DNA of 64,000 nt, taken from CADEFQ01 sp035433705. Its GTDB lineage: Bacteria; Pseudomonadota; Gammaproteobacteria; Steroidobacterales; Steroidobacteraceae. The position numbers were made by a program, and so were the translations under genes. The stretch lies in the NCBI GenBank assembly GCA_035433705.1, contig DAORVK010000010.1:17425-81424 (forward strand). Direction: 5' to 3'. The first letter of the stretch is position 1, and every line of letters starts with the position of its first letter. Below are positions 33,795 through 42,701 of the stretch, piece after piece. The notes under the pieces were generated by a model that was given only the letters and a program-made list of their open reading frames with translations, was not told the origin of the DNA and did no database searches.

Positions 33795-34433
33795 ATGCCC
33801 CGTCCGGTCCTGTTTGTCCTGGCCGGAGTCAACGGGGCGGGCAAAAGTTCGGTCGGTGGTTACCTGCTCGCACGCGCAGGTCTGTCGTGGTTCGACCCCG
33901 ACGCTTTCGCGCGTGAGCTCCGTGCCGGGACCGGAATTGGCGAGGCCGCGGGCAACTCCGTCGCGTGGCAGGAGGGCATGAGGCGCCTCGAAAGCGCGAT
34001 TGCACGCCGGGAAAATCATGCATTCGAGACGACGCTGGGTGGGCGAACCGTGCCGGCGAAGATCCGCGAGGCCGCGCGATCGCATGAAGTGGTGATGTGG
34101 TTCTGTGGTCTGGCGTCGCCGCAGCAGCATATCGAGCGCGTTGCTGCGCGCGTGGCGGCAGGCGGTCACGATATTCCTGCCGGGAAGATCCGCGAGCGCT
34201 TTGCGACGTCGCGCGAAAATCTGATCGCGTTGATGCCGCACCTCACTCATCTGACCGTGTACGACAACAGTGCAGACGTCGGCGCGGGCGAGGCCATTCC
34301 CGACCCTGTTCTGGTGGCTGAGATGAAATCCGGCCGGCTCGTGTGGCCGCAAAGTCGGAGAGACCTCGCACGCACGCCGGAGTGGGCCAAGCCGCTGCTC
34401 GAAGCGGCGCTGGGTGGGTTGCACGGCGGCTGA
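33795..34433 (+). CDS. Zeta toxin family kinase
   Basis: A 212-residue P-loop protein of the zeta toxin/AAA_33 kind. Walker A is GVNGAGKSS (~11-19), followed by WFDPDAFARELRAG with the Asp expected in the substrate site, AFETTLGGR, and the C-terminal HIERVAARVAAGGHDIPAGK and TVYDNSADV typical of the small zeta kinases. Zeta toxins phosphorylate UDP-N-acetylglucosamine and block peptidoglycan synthesis; some relatives act on other small molecules, so toxicity is inferred. Antitoxin-first order and the 11-base gap support a toxin-antitoxin pair. The usual partner of zeta is epsilon or PezA, not Phd, which is the odd point. Confidence 0.82.
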   Translation: MPRPVLFVLAGVNGAGKSSVGGYLLARAGLSWFDPDAFARELRAGTGIGEAAGNSVAWQEGMRRLESAIARRENHAFETTLGGRTVPAKIREAARSHEVVMWFCGLASPQQHIERVAARVAAGGHDIPAGKIRERFATSRENLIALMPHLTHLTVYDNSADVGAGEAIPDPVLVAEMKSGRLVWPQSRRDLARTPEWAKPLLEAALGGLHGG

Positions 34434-34450
34434 CTCGTGAGGGTCGGCGT

Positions 34451-35701
34451 TCAATATCGGTCGAGCGCGAGACCGCGGGTGTCGATTTCGGGCTCGCGGC
34501 CGGTGATGAGATCGGCGATCACCCGGCCCGAGCCGCAGGCCATGGTCCAGCCGAGCGTGCCGTGCCCCGTATTGAACCAGAGATTGCGATAGCGCGAGGC
34601 GCCGACGATCGGCGTGCCGTCGGGTGTCATCGGGCGCAGGCCGGTCCAGAAGGCGACGTCCGAGAAATCTCCCCCGGCGGGGAACAGATCGCGCACGGAA
34701 AGTTCGAGCGTCGCGCGCCGCGCCGGGGGCAGGCGGGTGTTGTAACCGGAGAGCTCGGCCGTGCCTCCCACGCGAATGCGGCTGCCGAGCCGCGTGATCG
34801 CGACTTTGTAACTCTCGTCCATCACGGTCGAGACCGGCGCCTTGTCGGCGTTCGCGACGGGCACCGTGATCGAGTAACCCTTCACCGGATAGATCGGCAG
34901 CGAGTGCCCTAGGCCACGCGCCATCGCCGTCGAGAAGCTGCCGAGTGCGAGCACGTAGGCGTCGGCTGTCACGTGTCCTTGGTCGGTGAGTACCGCCTCG
35001 ATGCGATCGTGCGCGCGCTCGAAGCCGAGGACATGCACGCCGCAGCGCAACTTCACGCCGCGCTCCTGCGCGAGCGTGGCGAGGCGCTGCGTGAAGAGAT
35101 GGCAGTCGCCGGTCTCGTCATCGGGCAGGCGCAGGCCGCCTGCGATCAGGGATCGCACATCGGCGAGACCGGGCTCGGCACCGATGCAGCCGGCGGCATC
35201 GAGCACTTCATAAGGAACTCCGAGTCTTGCCAGCACGGCGATATCGCTGGCCGCGCCGTCGAGCTGCTGCTGCGACCGGAAAAGCTGCAGCGTGCCACGC
35301 GCGCGCTCGTCATAAACGATCCCGGTGTGGGCGCGCAGCCGGCGCAGCAGGTCGCGGCTGTACTCGGCGATCGGCACCATGCGGCTCTTGTTCACGTCGT
35401 AACGCGCGGCGGTGCAGTTGCGCAGCATGCGCAGGATCCAGATCCACATCGACGGATCCCATTGCGGGCGCATGACGAGCGGCGAATGTCTCGTGAAGAG
35501 CCACTTGATCGCCTTCAGCGGCATGCCCGGACCGGCCCACGGTGACGCATAGCCGGGCGAGACCTCGCCCGCGTTCGCAAAGCTCGTCTCGAGAGCCACG
35601 CCGGGTTGCCGCTCGATCACCTCGACTTCCGCGCCCGCCTGCGCAAGGTACCACGCAGAAGTTACACCGATCACGCCGCCGCCCAGAACTGCGACTCTCA
35701 A
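34451..35701 (-). CDS. dadA: D-amino acid dehydrogenase small subunit
   Basis: A 416-residue FAD enzyme that oxidises D-alanine and other D-amino acids to keto acids and passes electrons to the quinone pool. It has the N-terminal FAD motif VAVLGGGVIGVTSAWYLA, the DadA-typical TSFANAGEVSPGYASPWAGPG segment and the C-terminal GLRPMTPDGTPIVG and NTGHGTLGWTMACGSG. Length equals that of E. coli DadA. It stands alone, convergent with the toxin gene (gap 17); no alanine racemase DadX is next to it. Confidence 0.95.
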   Translation of the reverse strand: MRVAVLGGGVIGVTSAWYLAQAGAEVEVIERQPGVALETSFANAGEVSPGYASPWAGPGMPLKAIKWLFTRHSPLVMRPQWDPSMWIWILRMLRNCTAARYDVNKSRMVPIAEYSRDLLRRLRAHTGIVYDERARGTLQLFRSQQQLDGAASDIAVLARLGVPYEVLDAAGCIGAEPGLADVRSLIAGGLRLPDDETGDCHLFTQRLATLAQERGVKLRCGVHVLGFERAHDRIEAVLTDQGHVTADAYVLALGSFSTAMARGLGHSLPIYPVKGYSITVPVANADKAPVSTVMDESYKVAITRLGSRIRVGGTAELSGYNTRLPPARRATLELSVRDLFPAGGDFSDVAFWTGLRPMTPDGTPIVGASRYRNLWFNTGHGTLGWTMACGSGRVIADLITGREPEIDTRGLALDRY

Positions 35702-35752
35702 GATGCGCTCCGTCAGTCGAAAACACGCATCTTACCGTGCATTGGAAACCTG

Positions 35753-36499
35753 TCAGGCCGCGGCCTGCGTGAGGTCAGGCTCGCCGAGGGCTGCAAGGAT
35801 GGCGGACCGCGCACGATCGCGTAGCGCCGCAGTGGCCTGCTCTTCGCTATCGATGCTCGCGGGAAGCACCGGCAGGAACTCGACCTCGAGCCGCCCCGGC
35901 GAGAGCAGGATGCCCGGCGCTGGCAGTGCCTCGCGCGTGCCACGCAGCACGCAGGGCACCACCGGGCAGCCGGCGTGCGCCGCGGCGTGGAAAGCGCCGG
36001 AGTGGAACTTGAGGAGGCCCGGCCGCTTCGCGAACGTGCCCTCCGGGAAGAATACGAGCGAATGACCATTGCTTGCGCTGCGCAGCACGCGGCGTGCATC
36101 GCTTGCGCCCTTGTGCCGGTCGAAGCGCTCGACGAATTCCGAACCGATGCGCGAGAGCAGGAGGCTTGCGAGCGGCACCGTCGACATTTCCCGCTTGATC
36201 ACAAAGCCGAAGCGTGGCGGCAGCGCGGCCATGAGCACGAGACCGTCGAGGTAGCCTGCGTGGTTGGCGACGACCACGCAGTGAGCGTCGGGGAGCCGAT
36301 CGGAGTGTCGCACCGTGAGCCGCAGGCCGGCCAGGACGAGCCACGAGCGTGCCGCCGCACGTGCCACGCCGCGCCGCAGCGCGAGACCCGGGAGCATCAT
36401 GCCAAAGAGGACGAGCACGCCGATCGGTACAAAGGCGAGATACGCATAGAGCGTGTACGGCCAGCCGAGCGGGGTGGGGAGGCGAGGGGTGCCGGGCAT
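35753..36499 (-). CDS. 1-acyl-sn-glycerol-3-phosphate acyltransferase (PlsC family)
   Basis: A ~248-residue membrane acyltransferase of phospholipid synthesis. The acyltransferase motifs are NHAGYLDG (H-x4-D), a middle FVIKREM block, FFPEGTF with the substrate-binding Glu-Gly-Thr, and a proline block (VVPCVLRGTREALPAPG). A hydrophobic helix pair near the N-terminus anchors it. ATG 36499 starts shortly before the first helix; a longer frame to 36571 adds 24 polar residues and is less likely. More than one PlsC-like protein is common in such genomes, so it may be specialised. Confidence 0.88.
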   Translation of the reverse strand: MPGTPRLPTPLGWPYTLYAYLAFVPIGVLVLFGMMLPGLALRRGVARAAARSWLVLAGLRLTVRHSDRLPDAHCVVVANHAGYLDGLVLMAALPPRFGFVIKREMSTVPLASLLLSRIGSEFVERFDRHKGASDARRVLRSASNGHSLVFFPEGTFAKRPGLLKFHSGAFHAAAHAGCPVVPCVLRGTREALPAPGILLSPGRLEVEFLPVLPASIDSEEQATAALRDRARSAILAALGEPDLTQAAA

Positions 36500-36623
36500 G
36501 GTGTGCGGTATCGCGCTTTCGGCAACGTGGCGGTGTGAACTGGTTCTCTTTATGTTAATGCTTCCGGGCATATGTGAAGGTGATCACGCCGACTCCCGGA
36601 GGGGTCACCCACACTCGCTCCAA

Positions 36624-37556
36624 ATGGCACGATCCGCGACTGCACCCGAGCTGCGACGACCCGGCGGCGACACCGACCCGGCCGTCTCCCGCTTTATCGA
36701 CGCTGTCTGGATGGAGCGGGGCCTCTCGTCGAACACGCTCGCCGCCTACCGCGCGGACCTTACGGCGCTCGCACGCTGGCTCACCGAGCGGGGCCGCGAC
36801 ATCACCGCAACGACCCGCGCTGACCTGATGGATTTTATCGCGTTTCGGGTGCAGGCCGGGGCCCGGCCGCGCTCGACCGCGCGCCAGTTGTCGTCGTTTC
36901 GCCGTTTCTTCCGCCACCTGGTGCGCGAGGGCGTGCTGCGCGAAGACCCGACCGCGCAGATCGCGATGCCGAAGATCGGCCGCTCGTTGCCGCGTTCGCT
37001 CAGCGAGGAAGAAGTCGAATCGCTGCTGAACGCACCGGCGATCGGTGATCCGCTCGGCAACCGCGACCGCGCGATGCTCGAGGTGCTCTATGCGACGGGA
37101 CTGCGCGTCTCGGAACTCGTGAGCCTGAAACACGGCCAGGTGAACCTGAACCAGGGTGTGCTGCGGGTGGTCGGCAAGGGCAATCGCGAGCGCCTTATTC
37201 CGCTCGGCGAGGAGGCCGTGCGCTGGCTGGTCGAGTTCACGCGCGGCCCGCGCAACGAGATCCTGCTCGACCGCACGACCGATTACCTTTTCCCGACGCG
37301 CCGCGGCGATCGCATGACCCGCCAGGCGTTCTGGCACATCATCAAGCGCTACGCACGCAAGGCGGGCGTCGAACGCGACCTGTCACCGCACACTTTGCGC
37401 CACGCTTTCGCGACGCACCTGCTGAACCACGGCGCGGATCTGCGTGTCGTGCAGATGCTCCTCGGCCACAGTGATCTCTCGACGACGCAGATCTACACGC
37501 ACGTCGCCCGCGAGCGTATGAAGGAACTGCACGCCCTGCATCACCCACGGGGCTGA
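36624..37556 (+). CDS. xerD: Site-specific tyrosine recombinase XerD
   Basis: A 310-residue tyrosine recombinase that with XerC resolves chromosome dimers at dif. All catalytic residues are present: Arg161 (TGLRVSELVSL), Lys185 (VVGKGNRER), His256 and Arg259 (HTLRHAFATHLL), His282 (LLGHSDLSTTQ) and the nucleophile Tyr291 (IYTHV). The SAM-like N-terminal domain starts at about residue 20. ATG 36624 gives the normal length; the open frame reaches back to 36453 and overlaps plsC. No good ribosome binding site is seen just before this ATG. The dsbC-like gene follows in the same direction, as xerD-dsbC does in E. coli. Confidence 0.95.
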   Translation: MARSATAPELRRPGGDTDPAVSRFIDAVWMERGLSSNTLAAYRADLTALARWLTERGRDITATTRADLMDFIAFRVQAGARPRSTARQLSSFRRFFRHLVREGVLREDPTAQIAMPKIGRSLPRSLSEEEVESLLNAPAIGDPLGNRDRAMLEVLYATGLRVSELVSLKHGQVNLNQGVLRVVGKGNRERLIPLGEEAVRWLVEFTRGPRNEILLDRTTDYLFPTRRGDRMTRQAFWHIIKRYARKAGVERDLSPHTLRHAFATHLLNHGADLRVVQMLLGHSDLSTTQIYTHVARERMKELHALHHPRG

Positions 37557-37622
37557 TAGAATACGGCGCCCCCGCGCGTGCCAGCCGAACCATTCCGGCC
37601 GCGACGGGTCGAAGAACCCATC

Positions 37623-38327
37623 ATGCTGCGATCCCTTGCGCTCATCCTTTCCCTGACCCTGGCCGCTTCGGCCGTCCAGGCCGACACGCGCGCGGATATT
37701 GCGAAGAAATTTCCCGGTGCCACCGCCAACGATATACAGCCTGCGCCTGTCCCCGGCCTCTTCGAACTGCGACGGGGCGGAGACATTGCCTATGTCACTC
37801 CCGATGGCCGCTATGCGCTCACTGGCGACCTCTACGATCTGGGTTCGAACAAGAACCTGACCGAGGCCCGCCGGCGCGAGCTGCGCAGGGAAATGCTTGC
37901 TGCGGTGCCCGACAGTCAGACACTCGTGTTCTCGCCCAAGGATCCGAAGTACACAATCAGCGTATTTACCGATGTCGATTGCGGCTATTGCCGCAAGCTG
38001 CACAGCCAGATTGCCGAGTACAACCGGCTCGGCGTGCGTGTACGCTACCTCTTCTTCCCGCGTTCCGGCCCCGATACCGAGTCCTGGCACAAGGCCGAGA
38101 GCGTCTGGTGCTCGGCGGATCGCAACGACGCGCTCACGCGCGCCAAGCGTGGCGAGACCTTGAAGGCGAAGCCCTGCGGGCCGACGCCTGTCGCAAAGGA
38201 ACATCAGCTCGGTGAGGATATCGGCGTCCAGGGTACGCCTTCAATCGTGCTCGCCAACGGCGAGATGCTGCCGGGCTATGTACCGCCGGCAATGCTGGTC
38301 GATCACCTCAAGTCCATCGGACGCTGA
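37623..38327 (+). CDS. dsbC: Periplasmic thiol:disulfide interchange protein, DsbC type
   Basis: A 234-residue periplasmic disulfide isomerase. The signal peptide is cut after about Ala20 (AASAVQA). A small dimerisation domain follows (~21-80), then a thioredoxin domain with the active site C120-GY-C123 and the cis-Pro loop GVQGTPSIVL. Two further Cys (ESVWCSAD, KPCGP) form the second disulfide seen in DsbC. Position after xerD matches the E. coli order and supports DsbC over DsbG. Its stop codon abuts the stop of the convergent fdxA gene (TGATCA). Confidence 0.92.
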   Translation: MLRSLALILSLTLAASAVQADTRADIAKKFPGATANDIQPAPVPGLFELRRGGDIAYVTPDGRYALTGDLYDLGSNKNLTEARRRELRREMLAAVPDSQTLVFSPKDPKYTISVFTDVDCGYCRKLHSQIAEYNRLGVRVRYLFFPRSGPDTESWHKAESVWCSADRNDALTRAKRGETLKAKPCGPTPVAKEHQLGEDIGVQGTPSIVLANGEMLPGYVPPAMLVDHLKSIGR

Positions 38328-38651
38328 TCAGCGCTCGAGCAGGTCCTTCTTGCCGGGCTTGCCTTCCCACTCCTTGGCGTCGGCCGGCGGCTCGCCTTTT
38401 TCCGTGATCACCGGCCACTGGCGCGAAAGCTCCGCATTCAGGGGTTTGTACTCGACCTGATCGGCCGGCAGCTCTTCTTCGGAGAAAATCGCCTCGACCG
38501 GGCATTCCGGTTCGCACAGCGTGCAGTCGATGCATTCGTCGGGGTCGATCACCAGGAAGTTCGGGCCTTCATGGAAGCAATCGACCGGGCAGACTTCCAC
38601 GCAGTCCATGTACTTGCACTTGATGCAGTTCTCGGTGACGACGAAAGCCAT
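38328..38651 (-). CDS. fdxA: Seven-iron ferredoxin, Azotobacter FdI type
   Basis: A 107-residue ferredoxin with a [3Fe-4S] and a [4Fe-4S] cluster. Cys9, 12, 17, 21, 25, 40, 43, 46 and 50 follow the Cys spacing of Azotobacter vinelandii ferredoxin I exactly, shifted by one. The long acidic C-terminal extension is also family-typical. Possible partners are ferredoxin-NADP reductase and redox stress responses. The gene is monocistronic as far as can be seen, with the NUDIX gene stop 68 bases upstream. Confidence 0.95.
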   Translation of the reverse strand: MAFVVTENCIKCKYMDCVEVCPVDCFHEGPNFLVIDPDECIDCTLCEPECPVEAIFSEEELPADQVEYKPLNAELSRQWPVITEKGEPPADAKEWEGKPGKKDLLER

Positions 38652-38719
38652 GTCGGATCCTGAAGCCGGGGGCCCACCATTTTGCCACGCGATGCCCCGT
38701 CAGCGCAGCGGGCGACGTG

Positions 38720-39259
38720 TCACTTCGTCCGATAGTCGAACGTTGTGAAGTGAAGTTCTTCGACACGGCGCGCGCGATCTGCGAAAAAGCGCCGCAGAGT
38801 GAACGTGATGCTCGGAAATGCGAGGTCCTCCCAGGGCACTTCGGCCTCGGTGACCATCTTCGACTCCAGGCTCTCGGGCCCCACGCCGAATTCGGGCTCC
38901 GCGAGCCGCGCGCGAAAGAAGACGTGCACCTGATGAGCGGAGAGGACGTGTACGATCGCGAGCAGCGAGCCGATCTCGACGCGGGCGAGCGCCTCTTCGT
39001 GCGACTCGCGCTCTGCAGCCTGCTGCAGCGTCTCGCCGTTTTCCATGAAGCCCGCGGGCACCGTCCAATAGCCGCGTCGCGGCTCGATCGCGCGTTTGCA
39101 AAGCAGGATCCGCCCGCCGTCCTCGGGCACGCAGCCGACCACGAGTTTCGGGTTCTGGTAGTGGATCGTGCCGCAGTGGTCGCAGACGTGGCGCGGCAGG
39201 TGATCACCCTCCGGCACCTTGCGGATGACAGGTGATCCGCAATGGCTGCAGAAATTCAT
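38720..39259 (-). CDS. NUDIX hydrolase with N-terminal zinc ribbon
   Basis: A 179-residue hydrolase of nucleoside-diphosphate-linked compounds. The first 30 residues form a zinc ribbon (Cys4, Cys7, Cys26, Cys29) and the Nudix box reads GFMENGETLQQAAERESHEE, close to the consensus. The arrangement is NudC-like but shorter than NudC, which makes an NADH or general NUDIX role possible; the substrate is unknown. ATG 39259 overlaps the stop of the lipoprotein gene upstream (ATGA) and begins right before the zinc ribbon; a longer frame to 39325 lies within the lipoprotein gene. Confidence 0.9.
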   Translation of the reverse strand: MNFCSHCGSPVIRKVPEGDHLPRHVCDHCGTIHYQNPKLVVGCVPEDGGRILLCKRAIEPRRGYWTVPAGFMENGETLQQAAERESHEEALARVEIGSLLAIVHVLSAHQVHVFFRARLAEPEFGVGPESLESKMVTEAEVPWEDLAFPSITFTLRRFFADRARRVEELHFTTFDYRTK

Positions 39260-39930
39260 CAACCGCCTGTGGCCGGCGTCAGGGTGCGCGCTGCGTCGAG
39301 GCCCTCGCGGATCGCCGTCGCCCATCGTTGCATCGCCCGGCGCGCGTCCGCGATGTTCGTCACGCTGTTCGTGATCTGCAGGGTGTTCCCTTCGATGCCC
39401 TGCTTCCTGTCGACGATGCGTGCGAGCAGCGTGTTGCTCTCCCCATCCCGGAAATCCGCCGCGAGCGTCATGCGCCCTGGATCGACGGTGAGGCTGATCA
39501 CCCGGCCCGCGGTCTGCCTGCTCATGTCGGGCGCATTGATATAGAGGTCGACGATGGTTGGCACGATGTGCAATGTTGCGGGACCGGCTTCGGTGACGAT
39601 CCGGTAGCGGCCGCCGGCGGGAAGCGTTTCCTCGAACACTTTCCGGAATTCCTCCGCCAGCACCCGCTTGATCCGCGCGGTATCGACTTCCTGCAACGAA
39701 ACTGACCCCGCCCGAGGGTCCCAGTTCCTGTCGAACGAGACTTGCAGCGGATCGAGCAGGATCTCCGTATAGCGCGCGAAGTCCGCCCGGGGCTTCACGT
39801 ACATGGCGTCGAACGTCTTCTGCGGGTGGAGCTCGAGCCCGTCCCAGGTCTGCCGCGGGGCCGGCGCCGTCGCGCAGGCGGCGAGCAGCAGGGCCGTGCC
39901 CGTGAGGCTCCAGCGGCCTGTCTTTTTCAT
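39259..39930 (-). CDS. DUF3313-like lipoprotein
   Basis: A 223-residue lipoprotein: the signal peptide ends in LLLAAC with Cys19 as the lipidated residue. The mature part resembles DUF3313-type envelope proteins (a YTEILLDPLQVSFDR segment, IVTEAGPATLHIVPTIVDLYIN, and SLTVDPGRMTLAADFRDG). No enzymatic motif is seen, and no function is claimed. ATG 39930 is the true start; the longer open frame to 40029 reads through the tRNA-Leu gene. The gene ends in ATGA overlap with the NUDIX gene. Confidence 0.75.
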   Translation of the reverse strand: MKKTGRWSLTGTALLLAACATAPAPRQTWDGLELHPQKTFDAMYVKPRADFARYTEILLDPLQVSFDRNWDPRAGSVSLQEVDTARIKRVLAEEFRKVFEETLPAGGRYRIVTEAGPATLHIVPTIVDLYINAPDMSRQTAGRVISLTVDPGRMTLAADFRDGESNTLLARIVDRKQGIEGNTLQITNSVTNIADARRAMQRWATAIREGLDAARTLTPATGG

Positions 39931-39948
39931 GAGTGTCACCTCGCTATG

Positions 39949-40035
39949 TGGTGCCGGGAGAGGGAATCGAACCCACACTCTGTCGCCAGAACCGGATTTT
40001 GAGTCCGGCGCGTCTACCAGTTCCGCCATCCCGGC
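39949..40035 (-). tRNA. tRNA-Leu (anticodon CAA)
   Basis: The minus strand folds into a class II tRNA of 87 bases including an encoded CCA. The acceptor stem pairs GCCGGGA with TCCCGGC, the D-arm contains GGTAGAC, the anticodon stem-loop is CCGGA-CTCAAAA-TCCGG with anticodon CAA (codon UUG), a variable arm follows, and the T-arm has GGTTCGATTCC. It lies between the lipoprotein gene and queA, read opposite to queA. Confidence 0.97.
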
Positions 40036-40144
40036 CGCAAGGACGAAAACTTTGCCAGATCAGCGCCGGTACTGCGACCTTTTTCGCTGCGCATGCGCCC
40101 CGGCTCCGGGGCCGGGCGCAACGCGCGCCTGCTAACATGCGCGC

Positions 40145-41191
40145 GTGCGCCCCGCTGATTTCCGTTTCGATCTGCCGCCCGGCCTGATCGCGCAAGTCCC
40201 GCTGCCCCGACGCTCTGCGAGTCGCCTGCTGACGCTCGAGGGCGGCAACGGCGCATGGGCGGACCGCTGGATACGTGACCTTCCTTCGCTGCTCGATCCG
40301 GGCGACTTGCTGGTGTTCAACGACACCCGTGTCGTGCCGGCGCGGGTTCACGGCGTGAAGCCGACCGGCGGGCGAGTCGAAATGCTTCTCGAGCGTGTCG
40401 GCGCCGGGCGGCAAGCCTGGGTGCAGCTGCGCGCGAGCAAAGGCTTCAAGGATGGCGCCAGTGTGCGCACGGCGGGAGGTGTTGTACGCGTGCTGTCGCG
40501 CGAGGATGACCTCTGGCTGGTCGAGCTGCCGCAGGAAGCGTTCGCGTTTTTCGAAACCTGCGGCGAGACGCCGCTGCCGCCCTACATCGAACGGGCGCCG
40601 GACGACCGCGATCGCGAGCGCTACCAGACTGTGTTTGCGCGCGAGCGCGGCGCCGTCGCGGCGCCGACTGCGAGCCTGCACTTCGATACCGGTCTGCTCG
40701 CCGCCCTCGATGCGCGTGGCGTCGCGCGCGAGTTTCTCACGCTGCATGTCGGCGCGGGCACCTTCCAGCCGGTGCGCGCTGCGACCCTCGGGGCACATCG
40801 CATGCATGCCGAGCGCGTCACGGTGTCGCAGGCGGTGTGTGACGCCACGAAACGCGCCCGCGCGGCGGGGCGGCGCGTGATCGCGGTCGGCACTACCGTC
40901 GCGCGGGCGCTGGAAACGGCTGCGGCCGGCGGCACACTCGCGCCTTTTGCGGGCGACACCCGTCTCTTCATCTATCCCGGTTGCCATTTCCGCGTGGTCG
41001 ATGCGCTGCTCACGAACTTTCATCTGCCGGAATCGACTTTGCTCATGATGGTCAGCGCCTTTGCCGGACGCGACCATGTGCTCGCGGCCTATGCGCACGC
41101 GGTGGCGGCGCGCTACCGGTTCTTCAGTTACGGTGACGCGATGTTCGTGACGCCGATGCCTGCCGCACGCGCGCCCGAAGCGGCCGAATGA
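40145..41191 (+). CDS. queA: S-adenosylmethionine:tRNA ribosyltransferase-isomerase
   Basis: A 348-residue enzyme that transfers and isomerises the ribosyl part of SAM onto preQ1 in tRNA to make epoxyqueuosine. The family's N-terminal FRFDLPPGLIAQVP and the SRLL start are visible, as are DLLVFNDTRVVPARV, AAPTASLHFD, the LHVGAGTFQPV segment and FIYPGCHFRVVDALLTNFH. It starts at GTG 40145; a nearby ATG is out of frame. The gene overlaps tgt as ATGA, so the two steps of queuosine insertion are translationally coupled. Confidence 0.96.
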   Translation: MRPADFRFDLPPGLIAQVPLPRRSASRLLTLEGGNGAWADRWIRDLPSLLDPGDLLVFNDTRVVPARVHGVKPTGGRVEMLLERVGAGRQAWVQLRASKGFKDGASVRTAGGVVRVLSREDDLWLVELPQEAFAFFETCGETPLPPYIERAPDDRDRERYQTVFARERGAVAAPTASLHFDTGLLAALDARGVAREFLTLHVGAGTFQPVRAATLGAHRMHAERVTVSQAVCDATKRARAAGRRVIAVGTTVARALETAAAGGTLAPFAGDTRLFIYPGCHFRVVDALLTNFHLPESTLLMMVSAFAGRDHVLAAYAHAVAARYRFFSYGDAMFVTPMPAARAPEAAE

Positions 41192-42315
41192 CGTTGCGCT
41201 TCGAAGTCCTCGCGAGCGACGGCGCGGCGCGCATGGGCCGCCTCACGCTGCGCCACGGCGTCGTCGAGACGCCGGCGTTCATGCCCGTCGGCACTTACGG
41301 CACCGTCAAGGCGATGACACCCGAGGAACTTGCGCGGCTCGGCGCGCAGATCGTGCTCGGCAACACTTTTCACCTGATGCTGCGGCCGGGCACGAAGGTG
41401 ATCGCCGCCCACGGCGACCTGCATCGATTCATGAACTGGCAACGGCCGATCCTCACGGACTCGGGTGGCTTTCAGGTCTTCAGCCTCGCAAAGCTGCGCC
41501 GGATCAACGAGGAGGGCGTGCGCTTCCGCTCACCGATCAACGGCTCGGAAGTGCACATCACGCCCGAGATCTCGATGGACGTACAACGTGTGCTCGGCTC
41601 CGACATCGTGATGGCCTTCGACGACTGCACGGCGTATCCGGCGACGCACGAGGCCGCGCGCCTCTCGATGGAGCGCTCGATGCGCTGGGCCGCGCGCTGC
41701 CGCGATCACTATGTACGGGAGGGCGCACCGGGGGCGTTGTTCGGCATCGTGCAGGGCGGCATGTACGACGACCTGCGGCGCGTCTCGCTCGAGGCCCTGC
41801 TCGCGCTCGAGCTGCCGGGACTCGCAGTGGGAGGGCTCGCGGTCGGCGAACCCGAACCGCAGCGCCTGCGCGTGCTTGAGGCGCTCGTGCCGCACATGCC
41901 CACCCACCAGCCACGCTACCTCATGGGCGTGGGCCGGCCCGAGGACATCGTGCAGGCCGTGCTGCGCGGTATCGACATGTTCGACTGCGTGATGCCCACG
42001 CGCCACGCGCGCAATGGTCATCTGTTCACCGGGACCGGCGTGATCAATATCAGGAACGCCGTGCACCAGGAGGACACCGGGCCCGTGGATCCGGGTTGCA
42101 GCTGCTACACCTGCACGAACTATTCACGCTCATACCTGCGACACCTCGATCGCTGCAACGAGATTCTCGGCGCGCGCCTCGGCACGATCCACAATCTCCA
42201 CTTCTACCTCGATCTGATGGCGCGGATCCGCACGAGCATTGCAACGGGGGGGTACGCGGCCTTCGCCCGGGACTATCTCGCCACCCGTCAGGCGCCCGCG
42301 GCCGCTATGGCATAA
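41188..42315 (+). CDS. tgt: Queuine tRNA-ribosyltransferase
   Basis: A 375-residue guanine exchange enzyme that inserts preQ1 at the wobble base of GUN tRNAs. The active-site aspartate is in ILTDSGGFQVFSL, the second catalytic region is MPTRHARNGHLFT, and the zinc site CSCYTCTNYSRSYLRHL provides three Cys and a His. Length matches E. coli Tgt. The gene is followed after 43 bases by yajC-secD-secF in the classic gammaproteobacterial order. Confidence 0.97.
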   Translation: MTLRFEVLASDGAARMGRLTLRHGVVETPAFMPVGTYGTVKAMTPEELARLGAQIVLGNTFHLMLRPGTKVIAAHGDLHRFMNWQRPILTDSGGFQVFSLAKLRRINEEGVRFRSPINGSEVHITPEISMDVQRVLGSDIVMAFDDCTAYPATHEAARLSMERSMRWAARCRDHYVREGAPGALFGIVQGGMYDDLRRVSLEALLALELPGLAVGGLAVGEPEPQRLRVLEALVPHMPTHQPRYLMGVGRPEDIVQAVLRGIDMFDCVMPTRHARNGHLFTGTGVINIRNAVHQEDTGPVDPGCSCYTCTNYSRSYLRHLDRCNEILGARLGTIHNLHFYLDLMARIRTSIATGGYAAFARDYLATRQAPAAAMA

Positions 42316-42358
42316 TGCGCGGCTTTACCAGCCCGCACATCTCCGAGGGGAGTCCCTG

Positions 42359-42688
42359 ATGAACTCTTTGATTCCGGAAGCCTACGCGCAGGCCGCTGGC
42401 GCGTCCCCGGGCGGCTCGTTTGCGCCGCTCCTGATGATGGTGGTCTTCATCGTCATCTTCTATTTCCTGCTCATCCGCCCGCAGCAGAAGAAGGCGAAGG
42501 AACACCAGGCGATGCTCGCGAAAATCGCGACAGGCGACGAGGTCGTGACCTCGGGCGGCATTCTCGGCAAGGTGATCGAGGTCGGCGAAACATTCGCCAC
42601 GGTCGAAGTCGCCGACGGCGTTCGCATCAAGGTGCAGAAACTGCAGATCAGCTCGCTCGTGCCAAAGGGCACGTTCAAGGGCGCCTGA
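42359..42688 (+). CDS. yajC: Sec translocon accessory subunit YajC
   Basis: A 109-residue inner-membrane protein associated with SecDF-YidC. One membrane helix (MMVVFIVIFYFLLI) is followed by the highly conserved RPQQKKAKEHQAML and a cytoplasmic domain (GDEVVTSGGILGKV). ATG 42359 has GAGGGGAG upstream and follows a short periplasmic start with a YAQA-like sequence. The gene precedes secD by 13 bases. Confidence 0.95.
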   Translation: MNSLIPEAYAQAAGASPGGSFAPLLMMVVFIVIFYFLLIRPQQKKAKEHQAMLAKIATGDEVVTSGGILGKVIEVGETFATVEVADGVRIKVQKLQISSLVPKGTFKGA

Positions 42689-42701
42689 GAAAGGACCCCC
42701 G

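Noticed and set aside
39931..40029. Protein-like extension of the lipoprotein gene that starts MAELVDAPDSKSGSG
   Set aside because: It is the translation of the tRNA-Leu gene on the same strand; the real start is ATG 39930.
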